NCBI RefSeq assembly: GCF_001894985.1 | Contig: NZ_BCXG01000015.1 | Coordinates: 1 to 64,000, forward strand | From: Rhodococcus tukisamuensis NBRC 100609 | GTDB taxonomy: Bacteria; Actinomycetota; Actinomycetes; Mycobacteriales; Mycobacteriaceae | DNA length: 64,000 nucleotides | Direction: 5' to 3' | Part shown: positions 1-6,702 of the stretch, in pieces | Numbering within the stretch: position 1 is the first letter of the stretch | How the letters are laid out: each line of letters begins with the position of its first letter | The notes under the pieces: generated by a model | What the model was told of the DNA's origin: nothing | Seen by the model: the letters and a program-made list of their open reading frames with translations, nothing else | Database searches by the model: none | Program-made: the position numbers and the translations under genes

Positions 1-1
1 C

Positions 2-199
2 GCCTACGGCGCCGAGAGCCACTCCGGCTCGCACTCGTTCAAGGGCACGAGCGGATCGGTCACCTACGCCGACTCGACCATGGCGGTCAACGGCTGCGCC
101 GGCTACGCGCAGGCCCGCTCCTTCGCCACCGTCACGGTGAACACAGACACCGTCACCAGCACCACCACCCTGTGGGGCCAGCCCTTCAGCATCGGCTGA
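2..199 (+). CDS. C-terminal end of a secreted-type protein (partial)
   Basis: An open frame enters from the left edge and stops with TGA at 197-199, giving 65 residues of C-terminus. It is rich in Ser, Thr, Gly and Ala, holds one Cys (in an NGCAG context) and ends in a Thr/Ser-rich strand followed by WGQPFSIG. That composition suits an exported beta-rich protein, but no family is recognisable and the N-terminus, including any signal peptide, lies outside the window. A strong hairpin follows 43 bases after the stop, so this is probably the last gene of its transcript. Confidence 0.6.
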   Translation, partial: AYGAESHSGSHSFKGTSGSVTYADSTMAVNGCAGYAQARSFATVTVNTDTVTSTTTLWGQPFSIG

Positions 200-241
200 G
201 ACCACCCCACCCTTCCAGCGCTTCGCGCAATGCCATGAATT

Positions 242-278
242 GCGGGCGGCCCCACCACCCAGTGGTAGGGCCGCCCGC
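242..278 (+). terminator. Strong intrinsic terminator-like hairpin
   Basis: An 11-bp perfect stem (GCGGGCGGCCC at 242-252 pairing with 268-278) is extended inside by a second stem, ACCAC/GTGGT. There is no long T-run, as is common in high-GC actinobacteria. It separates the upstream partial gene from the next operon. Confidence 0.75.
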
Positions 279-305
279 CCCTCACCACAAGCTCTAGGAG
301 ACCTG

Positions 306-344
306 ATGACCGAGGCACTCTCACCGCCTGCCGGTGCGCGGTGA
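306..344 (+). CDS. Putative 12-residue leader peptide, translationally coupled to the next gene
   Basis: ATG at 306 follows a good Shine-Dalgarno (AGGAG, 297-301) at 4-nt spacing and opens a 12-codon ORF (MTEALSPPAGAR). Its TGA (342-344) overlaps the GTG start of the 166-aa membrane protein (341-343) in a GTGA arrangement. The downstream gene has no convincing SD of its own, so ribosomes arriving from this mini-ORF may be how it is translated. No regulatory residue bias such as a run of one amino acid is visible. The alternative is that the ATG is incidental. Confidence 0.4.
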   Translation: MTEALSPPAGAR

Positions 345-841
345 CCGACGATCTCGCCGCCTACCGTCGGGACTTCGAAGCGATCGAGCATCGCGTGGCC
401 CGCGAATTCGACACGGGGCGGCGACTGCCCGTACTGATCGGAGCGGTCGCCCTCCTCGTGGTGGGCCTGTTTCTCCCGCACGCCGAATCGGTGTCGGGGT
501 GGACAGCACTGACCGACACCTCGGCGGTCCACCGCTGCACTGTCACTGCACCGCTACGTCTGTTCGTCTGTTTCATGGTGGTGTTCGGGATTGTCGCCTC
601 CACCGTCGCCTTGTGGACGCGACGATGGGCACTGGCGTGGTTCGCGATGGCCGGCACCGGGGTGGGGACCGTGCTCGGGCTCCTTGCCTGTTGGTCGCAG
701 CAGAGTCTTCCGGTCGGCACTCGGCCCGACGGCCTCCCGTACGGGTTGGTCATGACCTGGGCCGTGATGGCCGTGCTGACCGCGCTGTGGGTCCCGGTGG
801 TGTGGAGTCGCACGAACGTGATGCAGGACGACCCGATGTGA
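341..841 (+). CDS. Hypothetical four-helix membrane protein, 166 aa
   Basis: The protein has about 28 polar N-terminal residues and four likely membrane helices near residues 30-47, 70-91, 96-115 and 136-155. Single Cys residues lie in the loop after helix 1 and in helices 2 and 3. I do not recognise a domain; small membrane proteins of this type are common in mycolate-containing actinobacteria. GTG 341 is chosen because it overlaps the stop of the leader ORF (GTGA) and the open frame fits this start. panB follows after 114 bp with its own ribosome-binding site, so the two may or may not be cotranscribed. Confidence 0.6.
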   Translation: MTDDLAAYRRDFEAIEHRVAREFDTGRRLPVLIGAVALLVVGLFLPHAESVSGWTALTDTSAVHRCTVTAPLRLFVCFMVVFGIVASTVALWTRRWALAWFAMAGTGVGTVLGLLACWSQQSLPVGTRPDGLPYGLVMTWAVMAVLTALWVPVVWSRTNVMQDDPM

Positions 842-955
842 CCGATTGCACGCACCCGGGCCGTTCGCCGACGCGGCCCTCGATGGCAGACTGAACGTGT
901 CATCACCCACAACCCGGGGACCCGCACTGGGCCTCGAGGCACGAAAGGGACACTG

Positions 956-1801
956 ATGTCCGAGAACTCTGTCTACGGATCCGCGACCGCCGCATCGGCG
1001 CCGAAGCGAACCAAGATCCGCACCCACCACTTGCAGACCATGAAGGCCGAGGGTCAGCGCTGGGCCATGCTCACCGCGTACGACTACTCCACCGCGCGGA
1101 TCTTCGAGGAGGCCGGCATCCCGGTACTCCTGGTCGGCGACTCCGCCGCGAACGTGGTCTACGGCTACGACACCACCGTCCCGATCACCATCGACGAGCT
1201 GATCCCGCTGGTCCGCGGCGTGGTGCGCGGCGCCCCGCACGCCCTGGTGGTGGCGGACCTGCCGTTCGGCAGCTACGAGTCCTCCCCCGCGCAGGCCCTG
1301 GCCACCGCCACCCGGTTCATGAAGGAGGGCCTCGCGCACGCCGTGAAGCTCGAGGGCGGCGAGCGGATGGTCGACCAGATCGCGGCGATCACCGCGGCCG
1401 GCATCCCCGTGATGGCCCACGTCGGGTTCACCCCGCAGTCCGTGAACAGTCTGGGCGGCTTCCGCGTCCAGGGTCGTGGCGACGGCGCCGAGCAGTTGAT
1501 CGCCGACGCCATCGCGGTCCAGGAGGCGGGCGCCTTCTCCGTGGTCATGGAGATGGTCCCGGCCGAGGTCGCCGCGCAGGTCACCGGCAAGCTGACCATC
1601 CCGACGATCGGCATCGGAGCCGGCGTCGAGTGCGACGCCCAGGTGCTCGTGTGGCAGGACATGGCCGGCTACACCAGCGGCCACACCGCGAAGTTCGTCA
1701 AGAAGTTCGCGTCCGTCGGCGACGAGTTGCGTGGCGCCGCAGCGGCATACGCCGCCGAGGTCGCCGCCGGGACCTTCCCCGCCCAGGAACACAGCTTCTG
1801 A
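956..1801 (+). CDS. panB: 3-methyl-2-oxobutanoate hydroxymethyltransferase (ketopantoate hydroxymethyltransferase)
   Basis: PanB transfers a hydroxymethyl group from 5,10-methylene-THF to alpha-ketoisovalerate, the first committed step to pantothenate and CoA, in the cytosol. The 281-residue protein is full length. The TIM-barrel motifs are present: LVGDSAAN (Asp62) and VADLPFGSY (Asp101), whose aspartates bind the metal, VKLEGG (Lys131, Glu133), and the VMEMVP segment carrying the catalytic Glu. ATG 956 has a purine-rich SD (GAAAGGGA, 942-949). M. tuberculosis PanB is Rv2225, and the genes that follow largely reproduce its neighbourhood. The first 20 residues form a short, polar, non-conserved extension. 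Confidence 0.97.
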   Translation: MSENSVYGSATAASAPKRTKIRTHHLQTMKAEGQRWAMLTAYDYSTARIFEEAGIPVLLVGDSAANVVYGYDTTVPITIDELIPLVRGVVRGAPHALVVADLPFGSYESSPAQALATATRFMKEGLAHAVKLEGGERMVDQIAAITAAGIPVMAHVGFTPQSVNSLGGFRVQGRGDGAEQLIADAIAVQEAGAFSVVMEMVPAEVAAQVTGKLTIPTIGIGAGVECDAQVLVWQDMAGYTSGHTAKFVKKFASVGDELRGAAAAYAAEVAAGTFPAQEHSF

Positions 1802-1944
1802 CCCCTCACGCTCGCACCCCGTTCCCCGGCCGGGTGGCACACTCGGTTGTGCTCACCCGCCAGGGGAACGTCTTCCGACAGGGCCGCTCCACCCGACCGA
1901 CTCGTCCTTCGCCAGACACGTCCTTCGACAGACAGGCTGCCTAC

Positions 1945-2391
1945 ATGTCCTACCGCCGTTTCACAGTCGTGGCCGCCGGAGCCGTCGCCGCCCTCGCCCT
2001 CACCGCGGGCTGCGCGACCGAGAACACCCCGACCACCCCCAGCGCCGGCGACCACGCGCTGCCCTCGAGCACCGTCGCCCCCGCCCCCGCCCCGGCACCC
2101 GGCGCCGACGCCGCGACCGGGGGCGTGACCGCCGACCAGGCGGCCAAGCTGTGCTCGGACATGCAGGCGCAGCTGCAGAGCTGGCGCACCTACACCCCGA
2201 CCATCGGCAAGGGCGGCCTGAACACCGTCGTCGGGTCGTGGGCCGCCCAGAACGGCATCAACATGATCGACCTGATCGCGCACAAGGCGCGGGTGGACGC
2301 GATCACCCAGCAGTACTGCCCCGAGGTGCGGCAGGGCGCGATCGAGGCGCTCGAGATTCCGGACCTGGCGTCGGGCCTGATCGGGTTCTGA
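1945..2391 (+). CDS. Putative lipoprotein, 148 aa
   Basis: The N-terminus has two Arg, a hydrophobic stretch and a lipobox (LTAGC, Cys23), so it should be exported and lipidated. A Pro/Ala/Ser-rich linker of about 30 residues follows. The conserved-looking C-terminal domain of roughly 80 residues contains two Cys (in KLCSDM and QYCPEV) that could form a disulfide, and an Ala/Ile-rich helix. No function is recognised. ATG 1945 is chosen because it starts the signal peptide; the open frame extends upstream into panB but that part has no signal character. The next gene starts 6 nt after the stop, suggesting cotranscription. Confidence 0.75.
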   Translation: MSYRRFTVVAAGAVAALALTAGCATENTPTTPSAGDHALPSSTVAPAPAPAPGADAATGGVTADQAAKLCSDMQAQLQSWRTYTPTIGKGGLNTVVGSWAAQNGINMIDLIAHKARVDAITQQYCPEVRQGAIEALEIPDLASGLIGF

Positions 2392-2396
2392 CCGCC

Positions 2397-3350
2397 GTGC
2401 GCACGCCGTACCCGGAGCTGGAACCGCACCAGTCCGGCCTGCTCGACGTCGGCGACGGCCAGCGGATCCACTGGGAGGTCAGTGGGAACCCCGACGGCAA
2501 GCCGGTGGTGTTCCTGCACGGCGGGCCCGGCGGCGGCACCACCGCGGACCACCGCCGCTTCTTCGACCCGGCCGCGTACCGGATCGTGCTCTTCGACCAG
2601 CGCGGCTGCGGGCGTTCGATCCCGCACGTCGCCGACGGCGCCGACCTCTCGGTGAACACCACCGCACACCTGGTCGCGGACATCGAGTCGCTGCGCACCC
2701 ATCTCGGGGTGCAGCGCTGGCAGGTCTTCGGCGGATCGTGGGGTTCGACACTGGCACTGGCCTACGCGCAGACCCACCCCGACCGGGTCACCGAAATGGT
2801 CCTGCGCGGCATCTTCCTGTTGCGGCGCAGCGAGATCGACTGGTACTACAACGGCGGCGCCAGCGCGCTCTACCCCGACCTCTGGGAACAGTTCCTGGCG
2901 CCGGTCCCGGAGTCGGAACGCGACGGCGACCTGGTCGAGGCCTACCACCGGCTGCTGCACTCGGACGACTCCGAGGTGGCGCTGGCCGCAGCGGTCGCCT
3001 GGTCGTCGTGGGAGGGCGCCACCAGCACGCTGCTGCCCACGCCCGAACACGTCGAGCGGAACGCGGAGCCGCGCTTCGCCTTGGCGTTCGCCCGGATCGA
3101 GAACCACTACTTCCGCCACCACGGGTTCCTCGACGAGAACCAACTGCTGCGCGACATCGCCTCGGTCGCGTCGATTCCGGCCGTCCTGGTGCAGGGCCGC
3201 TACGACGTGGTGTGCCCGGCGACCAGTGCGTGGGCGCTGCACCGGGCGTGGCCGTCGTCGCGACTGGTGATCGTCGACGACGCCGGTCACGCGGCGAGCG
3301 AACCCGGCATCACCCACCACCTGGTCGAGGCCACCGACGGGTTCCGCTGA
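2397..3350 (+). CDS. pip: Proline iminopeptidase-type alpha/beta hydrolase (family S33)
   Basis: These enzymes cleave N-terminal proline from peptides. The 317-aa protein has the hallmark features in order: oxyanion loop HGGPGGG (from about 41), DQRGCGRS (about 67-74), nucleophile GGSWGS (Ser114), an inserted helical cap rich in Trp/Tyr, the acid in GRYDVVCP and His in DDAGH near the C-terminus. The DQRGCGRS plus GGSWGS pair is diagnostic for Pip rather than generic hydrolases. GTG 2397 lies 6 nt after the lipoprotein stop with no clear SD, so translation is probably coupled. The panB-proximal position resembles M. tuberculosis, where a different hydrolase (Rv2224c) is near panB. Confidence 0.9.
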   Translation: MRTPYPELEPHQSGLLDVGDGQRIHWEVSGNPDGKPVVFLHGGPGGGTTADHRRFFDPAAYRIVLFDQRGCGRSIPHVADGADLSVNTTAHLVADIESLRTHLGVQRWQVFGGSWGSTLALAYAQTHPDRVTEMVLRGIFLLRRSEIDWYYNGGASALYPDLWEQFLAPVPESERDGDLVEAYHRLLHSDDSEVALAAAVAWSSWEGATSTLLPTPEHVERNAEPRFALAFARIENHYFRHHGFLDENQLLRDIASVASIPAVLVQGRYDVVCPATSAWALHRAWPSSRLVIVDDAGHAASEPGITHHLVEATDGFR

Positions 3351-3404
3351 CGCCGGCGCCGCACCGCCTCGACGGGACCGGGCGGGTGCGGTAGACCTGA
3401 CGGC

Positions 3405-4286
3405 ATGGGGAGCAAACGCGACAAGGCAGACGCCGAGCGGGTGATCGCCGCGGTGCGCGGGCACCGCGAGCGGCTGGACTCCCTCGCCGACACGGTCCGC
3501 CGGGACGACGAGGACGCCGTCCACCAGATGAGGGTGTGCACCCGGCAGCTCCGCAGCCTGCTCGGCACCTTCCGCGACGGGTTCGGCCGAGAGTCGGTGA
3601 AGCCGATCCGGTCCGAGTTGCGTTGGCTGGGGACCGTTCTCGGACAGGCGCGGGACGAGGAGGTACTGGCTGCCCGGTTCCTGGCGCTGCTCGACGCCCA
3701 GCCGCCGGCGCTGGTCCGCGGTCCGGTGCGCTACCGGTTGGTGACCGCCCACGCCGCCGGGTACGCGGCGGCGCACCGCGGCGCGGTCGCCACCCTCGAC
3801 GGCGACCGGTACCGACGCCTGCTCGCCGACCTCGACGGCCTGCTCGCCCACCCACGACCCCCGGGCGACCTCTCGGTCGAGGAGTCGCTGCACAGGGCCG
3901 TACGCGAGGTCCGCAAGACCGGCCGGAAGGCCGGGCTCCGGGGTCCGGGCGGGGCCGGGGACGACGCCCCGCCGGAGTTGCTGCACACGGCTCGCAAACG
4001 CGCCAAGGCCCTGCGCTACGCGGCCGAGGCCGCCGCCGGTTCGGGGCGTCGACGGTCCGCCCTCGCCAAGGCCGCGAAGAAGCTGCAGACCACGCTGGGT
4101 GAGCACCAGGACGCAGTGGTCGCGGGTCGGCAGCTGCTGACGGCGGCGGACAGGGCCCGCGCCGCGGGCGAGGACACCTTCACCTACGGCCTGCTGGTCG
4201 CGGCCGAGTCGGCGTGTGCGGACCAGGCCCGCCGCGACGCCCACGGCCGCCTGCGGGACCTCAGGTCGCGGGCTCGGAAGCTCTGA
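3405..4286 (+). CDS. CHAD domain protein
   Basis: The CHAD domain is an all-alpha fold with conserved His and basic residues that binds polyphosphate. The 293 residues cover a single CHAD domain: VHQMRVCTRQLRS at about 39-51 is the classic first motif, and LLHTARKRAKALRYAAE around 195-211 is the second. M. tuberculosis Rv2226, next to panB, is a CYTH-CHAD protein; here the N-terminal CYTH (triphosphate tunnel) domain is absent, so this is CHAD-only. The 3' end overlaps the convergent RNB gene by 26 bp. A Gly/Pro-rich insertion separates the two halves. Confidence 0.9.
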   Translation: MGSKRDKADAERVIAAVRGHRERLDSLADTVRRDDEDAVHQMRVCTRQLRSLLGTFRDGFGRESVKPIRSELRWLGTVLGQARDEEVLAARFLALLDAQPPALVRGPVRYRLVTAHAAGYAAAHRGAVATLDGDRYRRLLADLDGLLAHPRPPGDLSVEESLHRAVREVRKTGRKAGLRGPGGAGDDAPPELLHTARKRAKALRYAAEAAAGSGRRRSALAKAAKKLQTTLGEHQDAVVAGRQLLTAADRARAAGEDTFTYGLLVAAESACADQARRDAHGRLRDLRSRARKL

Positions 4287-5682
4287 GGTCGAACTCGAAT
4301 TTCACTGCGCGGGTGTCGATGTCGGCCTGCACCAGACGAACCGACACCGGCACACCCTCCGGTGGGGTGCCCGCGCACTTGGCGATCACCGCCGGCTCGG
4401 GCACGAAGATTTCGGCGTCCCGCTTGCTCTCCGAGGCGCGCAGGACCACGGCATCGAAGCGCTCGCCCTCGCGACCGGACAGCAGCGTGGCCTCGGTCAG
4501 GTCCACGCACGCACGGTCCACCTTGGCTGCCAACGAGTCCGACCCCTTCATCAGATCGGGCAGCGCCGGCAACGCCTCGCGAACCCACTGCGGCACCGCC
4601 GTTCCCGCGGTCAACGCCAGGCAGACCTCGGTGCTGAACCGGTCGGAGAGGCGGCGCAGCGGCGCGGTGACGTGGGCGTAGGGCGCGCCGATGCCGGAGT
4701 GCTCGAGCAGTTCCGGCAGCGTGCCGTCGAAGGCCGCGTAGCCGGCGCCCCGCAGCAGGGCGGTGGCGTCGCTCATCATTACCAACGTGTCAGGGGTGCT
4801 CGGCTCCAGGCCTGCCAGCAATTCACCGACCGAAACGTCCTGCGGCCATTCGATTCCCAGGGCGCGGGCGGTCCGGCGCAACGCACGCACGGCGTCCGAT
4901 GCGGGTTTCGGGAGGGTTCGCACCAGCCCGACCCCGCCGTCGATCATCAGTCGGGCCGCACACATCCCGGTCAACAGCGACACCTCGGCGTTCCAGTCGT
5001 CGGCCTCGGTCCGGGGCTGGAGGTCGAGCCGCCAGCCGTCACCGTCGGCCACCACCTCCTGCTCGGGCAGCTTGAGCTCGATCGCGCCACGGTCGAGCGC
5101 CGACGCCAGGCGCAGCTTCCCGAACTCGGGCAGTGCGGCGATCGACGGGTGCAGGGACCCGGACTCCGAATCGGCCTGCACGCCGGCGTAGTCGAAACGT
5201 GCCACCGACCGCACCAGCGCACGGGTGACGCCGAACGAGACCGGCTCGGCCCGCTGGTCCAGTTCGATCCGCCACAGGGCGGCGGGGCGCGCCTGGTCCG
5301 GCAGCAGGCTCGCCGCGGCCTCCGAGAGCACCCGCGGGTGCAGAGGCACCGAGCCGTCGGGCAGGTAGAAGGTCTGGCCGCGGCGCCGGGTTTCCTCGTC
5401 GAGGCGCCCGCCGGGGGCCACCACCGCCGCGACGTCGGCGATCGCGTAGTGCAGCACGAAGCCGGTTTCGGTGCGCTCGAGGTGCAGCGCCTGGTCGAGG
5501 TCCATCGAGGTGGGCGGGTCGATGGTGACCAGCGGCAGGTCGGTCCGGTCGACGCGTCCGGCGGCGTGGCGGTCGACGGCGGCCTCGGCCTCCGCCAGCG
5601 CCCCCGCGGGAAAGTCGGCCGACACCGCGAAGTCGGTCCTGATCGCCCCGAAGTCGATGCCCCGGGCGGAAATGCGCGTCAT
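4261..5682 (-). CDS. RNB-domain (RNase II family) exoribonuclease
   Basis: RNB enzymes are processive 3'-5' exoribonucleases. This 473-aa protein carries the RNB catalytic signature DPPTSMDLDQAL near residues 55-66, with the metal-binding Asp cluster, followed by HYAIADVAAVV and the RRRGQTFYLPDGSVPLHP segment typical of the fold. It is shorter than E. coli RNase II (about 640 aa): the N-terminal cold-shock domains are missing, as in other short actinobacterial RNB proteins. ATG 5682 is chosen; GTG 5685 is one codon further upstream. The ORF could extend to 5844, but that part is Arg/Pro/Thr-rich noise. It is convergent with the CHAD gene. Confidence 0.88.
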   Translation of the reverse strand: MTRISARGIDFGAIRTDFAVSADFPAGALAEAEAAVDRHAAGRVDRTDLPLVTIDPPTSMDLDQALHLERTETGFVLHYAIADVAAVVAPGGRLDEETRRRGQTFYLPDGSVPLHPRVLSEAAASLLPDQARPAALWRIELDQRAEPVSFGVTRALVRSVARFDYAGVQADSESGSLHPSIAALPEFGKLRLASALDRGAIELKLPEQEVVADGDGWRLDLQPRTEADDWNAEVSLLTGMCAARLMIDGGVGLVRTLPKPASDAVRALRRTARALGIEWPQDVSVGELLAGLEPSTPDTLVMMSDATALLRGAGYAAFDGTLPELLEHSGIGAPYAHVTAPLRRLSDRFSTEVCLALTAGTAVPQWVREALPALPDLMKGSDSLAAKVDRACVDLTEATLLSGREGERFDAVVLRASESKRDAEIFVPEPAVIAKCAGTPPEGVPVSVRLVQADIDTRAVKFEFDLRASEPAT

Positions 5683-5761
5683 CACAAGTGCCGAGCCTAG
5701 CCCCGGGCCACGTCCGAAACCCGGCGCGCCACGAGCGGTGCGCCGGTGGTGACGACGGCGG

Positions 5762-5947
5762 TTACTTGTTCCAGTCGTCGTCGGAGTCGTCGGCGGCCTT
5801 GTTCCGCTGCGCGGCGATCTCGAGCGCACGGGCCGCGGTCTCACGGTCCGGATAGGGCCCCATCCGATCGAGTCCGCGGGCGTCCTTGCCCTGGCGAACC
5901 GAGCCGTCGGACACGCAGTAGTACCAGAGGTTCTCGTCGTCGCTCAT
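5762..5947 (-). CDS. Small conserved protein, SPOR-like, 61 aa
   Basis: The sequence runs MSDDENLWYYC, a short basic stretch, then DRMGPYPDRETAARALE, and an acidic tail ending DDDWNK. The MGPYPDRETAARALE segment matches the SPOR-like half-motif (GPY, then a short helix with conserved Ala) found in many actinobacterial proteins of about 60 residues, often annotated as SPOR-domain proteins. No signal peptide is present, so peptidoglycan binding seems unlikely for this cytosolic form. ATG 5947 is preferred over the longer 81-codon frame because homologous proteins begin with this acidic, WYY-containing segment. Confidence 0.7.
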   Translation of the reverse strand: MSDDENLWYYCVSDGSVRQGKDARGLDRMGPYPDRETAARALEIAAQRNKAADDSDDDWNK

Positions 5948-6160
5948 GGCTCTCAGTGTGCCCGCCCGGAGCCTCTCAGGCCACGTGTATCGGTCCGCGA
6001 AAGACATTTCTGGGAGACCGCTTGTTGACGACTCACAAGCATGAGATTCTTACGCGCGGCCAACGCTCGCGTGGCGATTTGAAGATCGCACCCGGGACAA
6101 CGATCTTCGTGGATCGACGTCGGACCGCATCACCACAGTATGAAACGGAGAAACGCCAGC

Positions 6161-6262
6161 ATGTCCCCCATGTCCTACATCCTGTTCGACGCACTCGTCC
6201 CCCATCTCGGACCCGAGGCCGCCACCCACTGGGCGACGACGTTCGTGATCAACCCGGTCTGA
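6161..6262 (+). CDS. Candidate 33-aa small protein with a dedicated terminator
   Basis: ATG 6161 opens a 34-codon ORF (MSPMSYILFDALVPH then LGPEAATHWATTFVINPV). A GGAG (6147-6150) lies 10 nt upstream, and an in-frame ATG at 6140 would add seven residues (MKRRNAS). A 13-bp perfect terminator hairpin starts 11 nt after the stop. Upstream, TTGACG at 6025-6030 could be a -35 element with a weak AT-rich -10 near 6046-6053. The peptide is moderately hydrophobic with an amphipathic look and no signal peptide. I do not recognise it. The alternative is a non-coding small RNA of about 250 nt ending at the same terminator. Confidence 0.45.
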   Translation: MSPMSYILFDALVPHLGPEAATHWATTFVINPV

Positions 6263-6273
6263 CGACCCCGTGA

Positions 6274-6309
6274 GCAATGCCCCCACTCTGGATCAGGTGG
6301 GGGCATTGC
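6274..6309 (+). terminator. Strong intrinsic terminator after the small ORF
   Basis: GCAATGCCCCCAC (6274-6286) pairs perfectly with 6297-6309 across a 10-nt loop. It is one of the best hairpins in the window and isolates the small ORF from the small membrane protein on the opposite strand. The AT-containing base of the stem makes it usable in both directions. Confidence 0.85.
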
Positions 6310-6374
6310 CATGTGCGGGACCGGAAGTCGCCGACGGCGACCGTCCACACAGCCCGGTCACCTACCGGGCGACG

Positions 6375-6566
6375 CTAGCGGCGCGCCGCCGATGCGTTCG
6401 GGCCGCGCTCCCCGACCTCGCGCCCGGCGCCGGGGTCGGCAGGATCGTCCCTGCCCTCCCGGCGGAGCCGACGCAGTTCGAGCAGGAACGTGGCGCACAC
6501 CGTGCCGTAGACACCGAGCACTCCCAGCACGGCGATGACCGGGGTCAGGACGAAGAGAAGTTCCAC
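6375..6566 (-). CDS. Small single-pass membrane protein, 63 aa
   Basis: A GTG start at 6566 is preceded by a good SD (GGGAGG, 5-nt spacer). The protein has one N-terminal membrane helix (about residues 4-29, ELLFVLTPVIAVLGVLGVYG onward) and then a highly charged Arg/Asp/Glu-rich tail. This topology suits a membrane-anchored accessory or regulatory peptide. It lies downstream of the mmpL gene on the same strand, 136 nt after it. No family is recognised. The longer ORF up to 6635 lacks an SD. Confidence 0.6.
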   Translation of the reverse strand: MELLFVLTPVIAVLGVLGVYGTVCATFLLELRRLRREGRDDPADPGAGREVGERGPNASAARR

Positions 6567-6702
6567 AGGTACCTCCCACGGGCGATGCTGGTCCGGGGGT
6601 GGCCGGTCGATCCGGTCTGCCCACCGGAAGGTCACAACCCGACGGTAGGCAGGCCGACGCCGTCACGGGGTAACGCCGACGTGAACAGTCCTGTGAGCCG
6701 CG

